Assembly (NCBI GenBank): GCA_037039925.1
Contig: JAXRKP010000134.1
Span: 407,799 to 471,798, forward strand
From: Doris montereyensis
Lineage: Eukaryota; Mollusca; Gastropoda; Nudibranchia; Dorididae
Direction: 5' to 3'
DNA: 64,000 nt
The notes beneath the pieces were generated by a model. The model was not told the DNA's origin, made no database searches, and worked only from the letters and a program-made list of their open reading frames with translations. How positions within the stretch are numbered: position 1 is the stretch's first letter; each line of letters starts with the position of its first letter. The translations under genes and the position numbers were made by a program. Shown here in pieces: positions 11,282 through 24,142 of this stretch.

Positions 11282-14200
11282 GAATTTATAAGGCGCATTA
11301 TCTTAGCATTAAAAAGCTCTATGTCATGTATAAACACTTTTTCACTTATTCTATTTATCAAAATGTTGACCTCACAGTTTTACTTCAATGACAATTTGTT
11401 TCATCTTATACATTATTTTGAATATTTTATTACCATTGTTTAATCCATTTTTGCCTTTTAAATTTCTATTGGACATGATGTGGTAGAATACAGATTTTAA
11501 ACAGATTTTGTCCGTATGAAAAGATGCACCATGTCAAAAAAAGAAAGAAACAAATATACACACAAAAAAACATAGACCAAAACAAAAACAAGCTGGAAAA
11601 CAAAAATATACAAAAAAAATGTGAAAAATAAGAACACTCCATCCCCCTCTCTCTGTGCAACTTTCCCATTACCAAAAATAAATAAATATGAAAACATAAA
11701 TCCCAGAAAACAACAAAACAATTCAACAATGAAACCCATATGATCAAGAAAAAAACCCCCCAAAAAACACCCTCCACCCACATACACACAAACGAACCAA
11801 TAAAAAATATACCCCATAGGTAAGATGGCTGAAGCTGCTGCAAACTAAGATTATGCCATCCAGTATCAGAGACAACCTTGAAAACGGATAAAAGATTATT
11901 TAAAAAAGGAACTTTGACCTGTTTCTTCCACATAAACTCTTAAACAAAGAAAAGGACTGTTTGTGATAGAAATGCTCACAAGACCTTCACATGGATGAAG
12001 CTATTGTTAGATACAAAAAAAAAAAAAAAAAAAAAGAACATTTAATTACACGGAGATTCCCTATTCATCACTTTACGATCTATGACTTTCATTGCATCTG
12101 CTGAGAATGCAATTGTTTGTGAGAAAATCAGGTCAATAAAACCTTACCTACACGGCTGAGACAAACATTGTTGGATTCATGCTTGAGCCTAATTACAGAA
12201 ATGGGCTCTAAAATATCTAAAATCTGTCTCATAGTGAAATTTTGCATTGAGGTAACATGTGTTACGTTTTTTTCATGATTTGACAATGTCCCATTTACCT
12301 TTCTTTTAAGTCATGTTCAGAGCAAAACTTTATCAATTCCTTATCTTTACATAAATTTTAAGGAAAATAATTAGACAATAGAAGTTAAAAGGCTTGGTCT
12401 CTTTCCCAAAATCACGATCAAACCTGCTTTGATTATCTTTGTCAGTTCAATATTAAGGGCATGATTTCACGGTGAAAGTGAAAGGCTTGCTCAGGAAGCT
12501 GCAGACTTTTTTCTTCAATTTAAATTGAGTGACTGTGAGGCTGTAGGTCTGAAACTAGTTTCTATAAGTTCAGCGCTGTGTCTATGGAAAATGAACTCAT
12601 GAAAACTAGGTATTTGGGAGTAAGTCATACATCAGTTGTTCAACCTCCTGTTCAGGAGACGATCTTACACAACATGTTCCATTTAACACAAAGGAAATTG
12701 GAATAAGCTCGGACAGCTACATGGGTCCAGGTTATTTTTATAATAAACTTGGGTAAAAGTTTTGCTTTTGAATCACAAAACGTTGAAAATGGATGCAATG
12801 CAAGGGTGTCATTGGCAAGTCAATTATATTGGACACAGTATGTTAAGCGAAGAAAATGGATAACTAGGTCTAACTAAAAATAATGTGTAGCAGTATGAAA
12901 TCAATCCATGGAAAAATGTCTTTTTGGACATCAGTTTAGAAAGTTTTCCCACATAAGCTTAGATTACAAATAATACAGTTTATCAAAATCACCCACCTCT
13001 CCCTCCAAATAGTATTTCCTTCCATATCCACGGCAAAAAGAGGTATTGATGGGTAGTGAGATGGATCTCAGAGGTAGATAATCATTCAATAAAAACCAAA
13101 ATCTGTAGACACACCATTCATGCTCTCAGTAAGTGAAATCCATATCTTTAAAACAGAAGAGTTCAATATGTATACACAAAACAATCCTGTTTTCCATTTG
13201 CCAACAAAAGATGTCCATTGTCATTTAGCATCATGAAAATCCTGATTGTGAGCACAGACTATTCAAATTAAATACATATTGTCTGGAAATATTAGAATTT
13301 TAAATAGAGGCTTCTTATTACGTGAATAAAATTTATTTGATAATTTCTACTGATTTTCAACGAGTCCTTTTCATCACTCTTTAAACAAAACATCATGGCA
13401 GACAGTAGATAGTAAATGAGCATACCAATCCTGCTGCCATCATCTTTGTCCTCACCGTCCACATTGGAAGAGGAGATAAACTTCCCTACACAACACTCAT
13501 AAAGTTTATGACTGAAATGATTCACCACTATATTTACAGATCTGTGAGTCTTCATTGTACTAATGACAGGAAATCAAAATCAGAATGATCTCATGAAAGA
13601 CATGTATTGAGCAACACTTACTTTTGTTCATTTGCATCAAAATCTGCTTTTCCACAATACTCATACGTCCATCCTTGAGCAAACAGGGCACATGATAAAC
13701 AATTTTTCAAGATGCTCTGCATTATCTAGCAAGAGAGAAGGAAAGAAAAAAAATCCCATAAAAACATTCAAGTAAGGAAACCTTATTTAGTAATTGTTAA
13801 ATGTAGATGAAAATGACCCCCCCCCCCCCCACCCCCCTGTTTTCCCACCCCACCATATTAACAACAAAAGAAGAAGAAAAAACCCCAAAATAGCCACCAC
13901 CAACAACAGCAAAACCCACACCCACTGTCAATGTACAATCATCCCAAGAAGGCCTATTTACACAGATAAACAAACTAACACATACAAAAATTATACCAAC
14001 TTCAATGCACTACACACATTTATAATCATATTCATAAGCAAGCACAGAAGGCAAAACCTCTTTGCTGTTGAATCCTCCACCTCCAGGCGTGGATCTACCG
14101 AACACGTCCACACCTGCGTAGACCTCAAACTGACGATTGGCTGTTTGCGCTAGTTTCAATGACTCTTGTAATTTTTCCTCAGTCAGGGCATAGTTTAAAA

Positions 14201-17200
14201 ATATGCCATCAGACACTTCAAAAAACATCCTAGGGAGTGCAAAAGGACATGAAATAGAACTTTATGCTACATAACAGTACATAAAAATCACATGAAGCTA
14301 TCAAAATTGATAAAACAAAATTGTGATTTCATATCTTATATGCTATCAAAGCCTTCTTTATCTGCTCTTAAACCTGAAGTATTGCACTATGGGAAGAATT
14401 CTGCCCCACCCCCTTCCATTAAAATAAACACTACTTTCAAAACAATCCCCCCCTTTTTCTCCAAGTGAAAAAAACCCCAAACAAATAAGGGAGAAAATTT
14501 TACAGCATCAACTACAACAAGAATGTTTACAATAGAGAACATTTTTATGTATAATGTAAAATTCATTTTATCTCCCAAAGATGAAATGTTAAATATAAAA
14601 TCACAAATATATTACTTCACAAGAGCAAGTGGTAGTACAACAAAGAACAAAATAACTAAAATTCAAGATAAATTGTCCCAAGAAGTGTTCTTTGTGTGAT
14701 AAAAACTATAGACAGGCAGTTGTTGTATTTACCATACAATTATAAACTTTCAATTCTCAAAGAGTTTGCTCATATTTTAAGCTGTGATTGAAAACAAGTT
14801 GAACATTGCTTAATTAATAGTTTCAGATCGTTCAAAACTACTCACTCATTTTCAGCATTCAGCTCATTCTGCCAATCAAGCTTGCCTGAACGAGTTACAC
14901 TGTCATACCAAAGAACCTTTGCGTGGCTGTGATGTGAATGGCACTTGAGTTTCAATTGATGAACAAAATATTGAAGAAGAGGGATGTCTGTCAACTGAGA
15001 GCAATATAAAAAAAAGCCATGATGAAGTGTATAAAATCTTCTCTTGTTTATAAAGTTTCACATAATAGGACTTAAAATATACTTTCATTATTCATTCTTA
15101 AACAGACACAGTAAAACATTGTTTAAGATTGACTCTGTGAATACAACAGGAACCATCATTTACCGATTGGAACATAAATCATAAAATATTCTAAGGACTG
15201 CATGTACATAAGATATTTGAGACAAAATGAAATGCATAAACATTGTATGTTACAAGGCGAGTCGAAAATTAACATAGATGTGAAAAGGGTTAGAGGTTAA
15301 AGAAAACGGAGAAAGCAAAGATTTTGATTGTTTCATCACAATTTTCCAAACCACCATATGCAGTGATCTCAGGGTGAGTTAAGAGGAAACAGCAAGATGA
15401 TAGATAAGTGAACGAGTGTAAGGAATAAGGAAAGAGGTAAGGCCCACCAGTAGCACTCGCCAACCATCCACGAAAGCACAGGATAACATTTACTTTCATA
15501 TCCTATTGATCTTCACTGTTGGGGAAAAGGGATGTTCATGAATAAGAACAAATAAATAACATTACAAAAACAAAATCAAAGACTGTTATGACATCGACAA
15601 TGTTGGAAATAAGCTCATGTTGATTATCTAAATTTTAAAAATTAAAAAAACTAGTTCCATCCTTATGCTCTTTGAAACATGATTTATATTAATCTTCTTC
15701 TTGTTACTTTAAAAAGAAAAAGAAAACAGAACAAACTGACAAAAATAGAGTTATAGATACCTGTATCTCATTTTCAATATTCACAAGCCAGCCGTCAAAA
15801 CCATAAAAAGCATAATCTCCACAAGTTTCAAAACAAAATTGTCTATGTAGTCTTTAGATTGAAGAAGTTGCTTGCAAATATTTGCACCAGCCTCCCACTC
15901 TGTGATTATTGTACCTGTTAACAAAAGAGAGAAGAAGAATCAAAATTAAGTCATACATATTACAAGCATTTCACCTTCATGAAACAGACAAGTATCTTGA
16001 GTGCAAATATAATTAAAAATCCATGTAGAAACTATATTTAACAAGAGTATGCAATAGACATCTATACCTAGTGGGTGTTCAATGCAAAAACTTAAATTCC
16101 AATAGGCATGTATGGATGGATATAATGAACTTATACAAATGTATAAAGAGAGGTATGCTGTGAATTTTAGCTGAAGTGGTACATTTATTATCAAAATATC
16201 AGCCTATTTTCAATCAGTCAATATAGGTCTATGCATTTCTTCAGCGATTTAAGTTTTGTCTTAAATGCATTTTCATGAACATAGTAAAACACATTAGCCA
16301 TATATATATATATTTTGTGCGTGTGTATGTATATAAATATATATACATTTGTTTAAGCATTCCAAATGTCAATATTGATAATAAAACTAGCTACGTTAAA
16401 AAAATTAGTAGACGTAAGCTAAGAAAATTAGATATTCTGCTTCCTTTACCCAAAACATTTACTCCATGCCGGTGTGCTGTGCAAATCCACCCAAATGGAG
16501 GAACAGTGACAAATCTATGACTAAAGTATACAAAGGTATCAACAGCACTCCAGTTGTAAAATCTGTAAGCATCAGGATTATCTGATCCTTGGGTAAATCT
16601 GGGAAATACAAAAAATGTTTGGACAATTTTTTTATCGTTAAAACTTGTAAAATATATTTCAGAGAAAAAAATATCAATCAACAGCTTTGTTGAAAAGGTC
16701 AACAATAAATTAAGAATATCAAATTTTTTTTCATAATCACATCATAAAAAAGCCACCTAAAACACAAAAACAAAACAAAAAACACCCCCAGCCTCTGAAA
16801 AAATATATTGTTAGGATTTCATCACTACAAACTGCAACAGACAACAGCAATGTAATCTCAAAGTGAGCTGTTAATGACTTTGTAAGTACCTTCAAGACCA
16901 TTATGGCCCAAAGAGACGGAGCTTACCTTGGTTTCTGTAGCAAGAAGCGAAATAGGTATCAACCATTTTCCGGCGGATCCCATATATTTGCCTACCGCTG
17001 GTCACTCTAAGCACAAATACACTAAAGATGGGTCCCATACTTTTGCTTCACTCCCAGCCTTCCAGCAAGAGAAAGCTCCACCCACAAGTAAGAAATAGTG
17101 ATTGATACAAATAAAAGATATCAGTGGCCAATCATATTGCACACCTATGGTCTGCCTGAATGGAGGGCGTAACCTTCAGTCAATACAAAGAAACCAGATT

Positions 17201-20200
17201 CAGGGTTGACCAATCAGGGGAAGCATTGTGTTGATATTGTCAAACGTCACATATTTCAAAATGTATCTCCAACTCTTTTCACATTAGAATGAAGAGATTG
17301 GAGTGTTGAAAGTACAGGGAAAGTTGAAACTTTCATCTGAGTTCAGCGACCAGCAACAAAGGGACTTTGATCTCTCAAATAGATCATTTCACATGGTCAT
17401 GATGACATGTGGTATCTGGACAAGAGGAAGGGCGGCTATTTGAAGTGTATAGACATGACAAACTACAAGTGTTTCTTTCATCATGGGAATGTGTTACCTA
17501 TGCACATTGGACTCGGTCATGGGCTTAGCAAAAGGCGGTTGGACATTAAACTAGTATATAAATAATACTAATACTATTAGTATTATTGTTCCATCATTTT
17601 ATTTAGATGTGAGTATGAAAATGATTCCTTTAGAAATAGAAATAAATGTTGTTCATTGAAACTCTACTAGATAATATTTGACACAGCTGCCACGCTATTA
17701 TTGAACGACTGGAGTAAAGCCTGACCATTCAGCCACATGGTCCCCCCCCCCCCTCCCTCTGTATGTTACCTCATCTCCCTCTCCCTCTCTCTCTCACACA
17801 CACAAACATTCATTTTCTCCTCCTTTCTATCCATCTTTCTTTATCGTCCTCGTTCTCTTTATGTCTCCTTTCCTCTTTCTTTCTCCTTTCTATCCCCCTC
17901 CTCTCTCTCCATCTCTCTTTTATGGTAATTGTATTTCATTTTCTTCTTTCTTTTTGTCTTTTCCTTTGTATATTGTTGTTATGAGGCTTTGCTCTGTTGG
18001 AAATTCTTGCGATGGGTCGTTGCACCATTGGCTCTATTAGTTTCGTTCAGCATTGTTGAGTGTTTATTTGTTTCTATGTCTCCTTGTTGCTTATGAAGGT
18101 TGGGCACACTGAAGATTTCTCAGTCCTGACCCGTTTTCTATCTATTAGAATTAGACCTTTCATTCCTCTTCATTAGTTGTGGGCCAACTGCAGTATTATT
18201 CCATGTCATGTTCAATAAAAGTAGGCTGTAATAGACAATATTGATAGTAAACAATGCAATCTAAACACGATAACAATAACGATAATAAAATGAATTGCCC
18301 GCTACGTCACCTAATTAAACAATCACAATAATCACAGGTACGTCGTGGTCAGCACGGCAGCCTTGTCAGCGGGCGAGAAAACTATCGGTGCCACGAGTGG
18401 AAGCCTCGTACACAGTGGAACGAGATTATCGATCGATATTGAGGTCTGCCAGCAGGTCAGCCTTAAAAGGGTTAATAATCACCTCCTGGACAGGATGCTA
18501 GTCTGACGAGATTTTTATTCCCAAACTAGTGCTTGTACCTATTTGCACCTGGGTGAAGTGGGGAAAATATGTGTTAAGTATTTTCCCAAGGAACACAACG
18601 GCAGACCTAGCTTCACTAGGATTCGAACCCGGGACCTCAAGATCCCAAGTCTAGCAACCTAACTACTCGGCCATTGATGCCGCTCTGAATGACTTTGAAT
18701 GAATCAACATTAATTTTACACAGTACAGTATATGCGAATCTCGAATACGAAACACTCAAATCCACAGCTATCTCGAACCCTTCTCTAGGTCTGTTTTTAT
18801 TCCTCTATATTCTTCAAACCCCAACACGAAAATCTCGAACTACCAAACTTCCACAAATGTAACAAAATGTTTAAAACATGCTTGAATTCTTGAATTTTAC
18901 ATAAGAACAATGTTAGAAGGTATGGGAATAGCTAATTAGACCTCTTGATTAGGCATGGTGTATGCATAAGGCTGTATTTTTAGCGGTAACGTGGACAGGA
19001 AAAAGGTGTGTGCGGCCAGGGAAGGGGGAGGGGAAGTTTATGCTATGTACATTGGAAACCGGTTATAACAGGATCGATGAGGGAGCGGCGGCTACAGTCC
19101 TGTTGTAACCAATTCCAATTCGAAGTGGTTTGCAAGGGAAATAACCAAAAACTCACAATTCGTTAGCTTAGCGCACTCAGTGCAGGATAAGCCTAGCTGA
19201 TGACTTTGTCATCATACAATATTAGCTAATGGTAGACCAGCCATCGTAATGTACTAGATACACACTCTCTTCCCTCTCTTTCAGTCCTTTCGTGCATTTC
19301 AAATACCTGCATTTGGGTCTTGATGAGGTTAGTATTGAAAAAGTGTTAGGAATCATTTAGCATAGATCTACAGTATACACATTTTTGTGCTTCTCTTGTG
19401 TATTTTCAACCCTAGTATAGGCGGTTTTATCCCTTCCCAATGACTGTTATAAGAGATTTATTTTAATAGAGCCTGAGAGAGAGGAAAAGAAGGGGGAATG
19501 GCGATGGTCATGTTAAAACACATTTCTGTTATAACTGCTGCTGTTATAAGTGGGACCCACTGTACTTTGTTGGGTTTTTCCCATGCCAAAGGCATATCCT
19601 CTCGAAAAAGCAGTTTGCTGATCTGTCAAGTTATGTACCGTTTAAATATTGCCTTGATGCGGTGCCGATGATAATAATATAATATGTGTGTTCATTAATC
19701 TTCCTATCGTTCATAGCCTGTTTCATAGTGCATGGCACCGCTTTAGTTTGATTTGAACGCATCGCTTCACTTTGTTTTGGGCCGTGTGATTGAACAGACA
19801 AGTGCTGGGTGAATAAAGTTCAGATCCAGATCTATGCCTGATACAACTGACTCAGGGACATGATGGGTTATGTGGGAATGGGATGGGTGACATATATCAC
19901 TATCAAGATATCCAAGAGTTAAATCCTTTTGTTTTGTAGTCCCTAAATTTTATGAAAAACAGCAGACATGGAAATCTCAAATTCATGGCTATCTCGAACT
20001 CATTGACTCGACCTAAAGGAGTTTGATATAACCATGCTACACTGTATATAGCCTATAGCTACTATGACTGCACAGAAATGAGAGAAAAACTTGTTTAGCA
20101 CACTGCACATACAAAGTCTTCATAAGACTTTGTGTATCTTATACTGTACAATTTATGATTAAACATAAAAGCTTTAAATTTAAACACGCTGACCTATCAT

Positions 20201-20411
20201 CCAGGTAACCTCCATACATGTCATGGCATATGAGTAGCTGAGGCCTGTTGATAATTCCTACGGGACAGTTTTCAGAGCTTGATTTCTTCCACAGTGCATG
20301 GAACTTAGCTCCATTGCAGCAAAACTCTGGAGGTGACCAGCCAAGTACATCGTTTATAGCCAGAAAAGGTTCACACACTGGAACACCTTCCTCATCTAGA
20401 CCAAGATTCAT
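8913..20411 (-). CDS. ENGASE: Cytosolic endo-beta-N-acetylglucosaminidase (GH85), 12 coding exons
   Basis: This enzyme cuts the GlcNAc-GlcNAc core of free N-glycans in the cytosol. In 5'-to-3' order the exons are 20411-20194, 16598-16450, 15914-15761, 14994-14846, 14229-14058, 13725-13622, 13102-12997, 11876-11813, 11110-11027, 10616-10332, 10012-9862 and 9428-8913 (stop TAA). All junctions are GT-AG. Signatures are LLICHDMYGGYLDDR, VDTFVYFSH, CTAHRHGVNVLG, TIITEWEAG, the catalytic DGWLVNIEN (Asn and Glu of GH85), KVLWYDSV, YAGVDVFGRS, CALFAQGW and SLPINTSFC, then the C-terminal beta region with HNLSLQQLQPS and SCYFLHWKV. Length is about 717 residues against about 743 in human. Phases fit everywhere except one missing base each in exons 3 and 9, at 5-base homopolymers. 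The start at 20411 is preceded by an in-frame stop, but a further 5' exon is possible. No signal peptide is seen. Intron 1 holds SINE and MITE copies. Confidence 0.93.
11225..11335 (-). repeat. (AAT)n plus retroposon-like tail
   Basis: About 55 bp of AAT triplets adjoin AATTTATAAGGCGCATTATC, the reverse of the GCGC/ATT tail type seen near 8560. It lies in ENGASE intron 8. Confidence 0.5.
15340..15480 (+). repeat. Interspersed repeat family D, copy in ENGASE intron 3
   Basis: It contains GTGATCTCAGGGTGAGTTAA and GAGGAAACAGCAAGATGA, then a purine-rich middle and AAGGCCCACCAG. Related copies occur at about 24735-25000, 26900-27020, 28310-28425 and 48095-48225. Class unknown: short, no visible RNA polymerase III boxes, possibly a MITE or LINE tail. 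Confidence 0.75.
18468..18687 (-). mobile_element. tRNA-derived SINE, family A (minus copy)
   Basis: Read on the minus strand it starts with a tRNA-like head (TGGCCGAGTAGTTAGG as A box, GGGTTCGAATCC as B box) and continues into a body shared with the plus copy at 45438-45740: ACTTAACACATATTTTCC, CACCCAGGTG and AGACTAGCATCCTG. It lies in ENGASE intron 1. Confidence 0.88.
18722..20045. repeat. Cluster of pogo-like MITE pieces in ENGASE intron 1
   Basis: Two direct blocks carry CTATCTCGAAC (18768 and 19988 regions) with ACAGTA-type ends. Between them, 19042-19566 has inverted ends of the type ACAGTGGGTCCCACTTATAA, typical of non-autonomous pogo/Tigger elements. No transposase was found. Confidence 0.5.
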
Positions 20412-22190
20412 TGCTCTTTACACAGCAAATTCTGTCTTTGGTAAAGAGATATAAAAAACAAAAACAGAAAAAAAAATTCACATGAGAAGGAACCAGAAGT
20501 CAAATATTTTGACCTGATCCATAATGAATTATTAATATTTCATTTTATACTTCAATGTTAGCTCTCATACACATCCATCTGACATACACATAAAATGGTA
20601 AATAATGTGCAAAATATTGAAATCAGGTGCCACTAATGGAAAAAGTATGGTTTGCACTCCTTTGAGTGAGGTATAGAGTGGAGCTCGTTTACAACAGGTT
20701 GACGGGTCTGGGGGAAATCTGTTGTAGCCCAGTCCTGTTCCTAACCGTGTAAATGTACACAGCTACATTAGGTACCGGACAAAGCTATACATATAATATT
20801 ATCCACGACTCTAGTGACAATTTCAATCAAAGACACTGCAGTGCTAGCAGGCGCACATCCCGAGATGACCCAAGCCGTTTCAGTCTTTCTCACTGTCCCC
20901 GTTAGCCGTGGCACAGGCTACATGATGCACAAATGATATCACAAACTCACACAGTTACAGTACTCACAGGCAGCTGCTGGCGTGATCAAGCATCATAGCA
21001 TTGCCATGCCACAGTAAGTACTACTCTAGGCCTTAGGCCAAAATGAAAATGATGCAGGCTAGTAAAAAAAAATACAATATGGCATGTAAAACTGAGAACA
21101 TCCATCTTTTTTTCCAATCCACATTAACATCAGCAAAAATGTGCCTCTGGCCCAGGTTCTACGTCTATATATATATGTATAGTATACAGTTATGCTTGTA
21201 TATAATGCTTCTTTGCATGATATTAGCCAAAAACACTGCCATAATAGCAGCTGAAGAACTTGGCAAATTATCGGAGGAAAAACATTGGAGATAGATCTAT
21301 TTGTGACAAATATCTGACGAATCGCCAATAGCCGCAAATGGTTCCTTAGCCTAGTAGAGGGTAGTTGGGCAAGGTGACGGCTCATTACTTTTTCCGTATC
21401 AAGTTTTAAAAATAAAATCCCATCCATCTACAGTCATTTATACTTGGCAGCAGCCCAAAAAATTAACCTTGGCAAGGCTGTCAGGCCTTTTAATATCCAT
21501 TAGCCCCCCCCCAATCCCGACTGCTGCAGTAAATCCTCTCAACAGCGCAATCTTTGGCAACCTCCCAAAACTACGACAGAACCATGAAATGATGTTGGCC
21601 GTAAAATACAAGAAGAGACATATTCTACTCCGTGAAAAAAAACGTTTTCACTGCAATGGGCCTGTGCATTGTATATCGTGGGGAGGAAAACAAGAAAAAG
21701 CAGTTTTAACTGGTCGGGAAGTGGCATGTTGACTAGATCTAGACCTAAATTATTTTATTAAATCTAGATTAAGATTAGATCTAGTTTTTATCCACAAACA
21801 AATGCGCCAGTAAACAAGGGCTCTTTTACATCTCTCATGACAAACATCTAGATCTATCTTGAAGAGGACCTTGTTCAAAGTCTCAAAAGATAATAAGAGA
21901 CCTTTACTAATGCTGCTGATTAACTGCTGGTGGAAGCAGATCACTCTCATCGCATGGACGCCGACGGTACTCCACCGTCATCCAGATGCCTGAAATGAGA
22001 TGGTTGCACTCACAGTCAATTATTGTTTTAGGGAAAAACGAGCTTTTAATTATTCGTAGCATAGGTTTCTAAAATACCATAGCATTTAGATAGAAATCTA
22101 GATCTGGACCTAGAATCTATAATATAAATCAGCAAAATCTACACTATAGTTTACATGACAATGTCAGTGTCTTTTGAGAGTGGGCGAAAT
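20412..22190. other. Upstream flank of ENGASE, no gene recognised
   Basis: This should hold the ENGASE promoter and any 5' untranslated exon, but I see no clear TATA box or CpG-rich patch. A MITE-like single end near 20685 (GTGGAGCTCGTTTACAACAG) was noted. Open frames at 21043-21732 overlap on both strands and have no recognisable domain. Confidence 0.4.
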
Positions 22191-22194
22191 ATGA

Positions 22195-22345
22195 CAACAA
22201 GTGACAACTCCACTAATAAAGACAGAACAAATACGTGACGTTTTCGGGTATAACCCTTCATCAGACAACAAACGAGAAATATCTAGAATCTAGATCTAAG
22301 TAATACCTCCCGCATCACACAATGTGATGTCAGAATAGTATGACA
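22195..22345 (-). repeat. Interspersed repeat with hammerhead-like core, copy 2
   Basis: This is the best-preserved copy. The minus strand reads CTGATGA, then AGGGTTATACCC (a perfect GGG/CCC hairpin), then GAAAACGTC. That matches the hammerhead order CUGANGA, stem II, GAAA and GUC with one extra A on each side. It lies just before a partial third copy at 22495-22615 in the same orientation. Confidence 0.6.
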
Positions 22346-22494
22346 AAGAAGATGACTATAGATCTAGATATATGAGCAATATTTAAAAGAGATAAATAAC
22401 GTAAACAACAGAGAGATGTGGCAATGTGAACTATCTAAATAGTTGTGAATAATACGAAGGAGCCACAATGGAGTGAAGTCAAAGGCAATAAGTG

Positions 22495-22615
22495 ACAACT
22501 CCACGAGAAATATCTAGAATCTAGATCTAAGTACTACATCCGGCATCACACAATGTGATGTCAGAGTAGTATGACAAAGAAGATGACTATAGATCTAGAT
22601 ATATTAGCAATATTT
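22495..22615 (-). repeat. Interspersed repeat, partial copy 3
   Basis: This copy shares the GTGACAACTCCAC edge and then jumps to CGAGAAATATCTAGAATC and the CATCACACAATGTGATGTCA palindrome. It lacks the hammerhead-like core, so the deletion removed exactly that part. Confidence 0.6.
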
Positions 22616-22818
22616 AAAAAAAGATAACGTCTTTTGAGCAGTGACTTTGGTGTCATTTTTTTATGTTTACAGTTTGCAGGTTCAAATCAGTTAAGAGTGC
22701 AGTCCCCTGCTCGCGACCCGATCAGGTGATAAGTGATAATAGCAACAGGCTGACGACAGTTAAAAATGACACGATTCACACGGATATTATTATCTTTCCC
22801 TCGCTGGTCGCGATAAGA

Positions 22819-22848
22819 CAAGGCCGTCTCGTATTAGAGACGGCCTTG
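22819..22848. repeat. Perfect 12-bp hairpin with CAAGGCCGTCTC arms
   Basis: The arms CAAGGCCGTCTC and GAGACGGCCTTG flank a 6-base loop. Similar but weaker hairpins on the same arm motif occur at 3603-3633 and 39232-39256. Confidence 0.8.
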
Positions 22849-22869
22849 GATAAGATCGATTAGTTACAG

Positions 22870-23740
22870 AATGACAGAAAGACACGAGTCCATGGTCACA
22901 GCGAATGTGAACAAGGCTTAGGGACTGCATATTATTATTACCGTAGTATAATTCAATTGTTACTTAATTTCATGTCATGTTTGACACATCGGTAGCCGTT
23001 TACAACTCATCATTCTATTTTATTTCCTTCCCTTGGTGAAAATGACAATCATGTTATTATTTAATTTGTTTATCAGTATTGAAGAAAGAATAAAGATTTA
23101 TAATCATTTCATAACCCGATCATCGAAGCCCACGAATTGCTGTGCTTTTCCCGACGCGACAGAAATATTCGCATGCCATTAATCGTCTTGATTTGATGTC
23201 ACTGGCAGTAGTTGATCAGCCTCATATCAGCAATCGGTTATGAACTCAAAACCATTTCCACATAAGTTTACGTATTATTTTAATAGTTTTAGTGTAGATA
23301 AATCTAGACTTTTCTTCACAAGGTCCTACGAAATTTCTTTACCATAACATTCAATTTCCGCACATCACAGTCATATAATAGTACTCATTGGAACAAAGAT
23401 TGTCTACTGCTTGTAAGAAAGTGAAAATAATCAATTTGCTGTGAATAAACGCTAGATAGATCACGTGTTCTTGCAACCACCCTCCCACCCCGATATTTAG
23501 TTTTTGTTATAGCTATGAGTATGAAAGAAACAATGATAAAGTTCATATTTTGAAAGTTATGTTTTTGTAAGAAAAAAACAACACGAGAATATGTTCATTC
23601 TGAACACGTGTTCCATTTCTAGAAATGCAGTGTAGTAGCATTAGCAATGCTGTTCTAAATTTTCGCTTTGTGTTTTGGTTGTTGATGTGTGCCTTATCAT
23701 TCATTAAACAACAGAGTTTTTAAAGTTTAATACTCTGGAT
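22870..23740. other. Non-coding stretch, nothing recognised
   Basis: No gene or repeat signature was seen, only AT-rich sequence with short open frames. Confidence 0.4.
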
Positions 23741-23900
23741 GCATGGATTGGATTCAGAAGAAAGGAAAACATCGTTATCTTCTTCAAGTTTCGCACTGTG
23801 TGTGCAAATATCGTACGGATAATCACCGTTTAAATTTTTTAAAAACTCCCCCAAAAACTCTTGATGAAATGACAGAAACGGGAAGGAACGGCATATACCA

Positions 23901-24142
<242 letters not shown>

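Noticed and set aside
11466..11933. A 155-residue minus-strand membrane-like frame
   Set aside because: Only 11813-11876 is coding (an ENGASE exon). The hydrophobic remainder is a poly-A/T-rich intron read through.
13292..13555. An 87-residue minus-strand frame between ENGASE exons 6 and 7
   Set aside because: Exon 6 ends at 13622 with a phase that joins exactly to the exon starting at 13102; this frame has no ENGASE similarity and is intronic.
21043..21732. Cluster of short open frames on both strands upstream of ENGASE
   Set aside because: They overlap each other on opposite strands, have no domain signature, and none shows convincing splice continuity into the first ENGASE exon.
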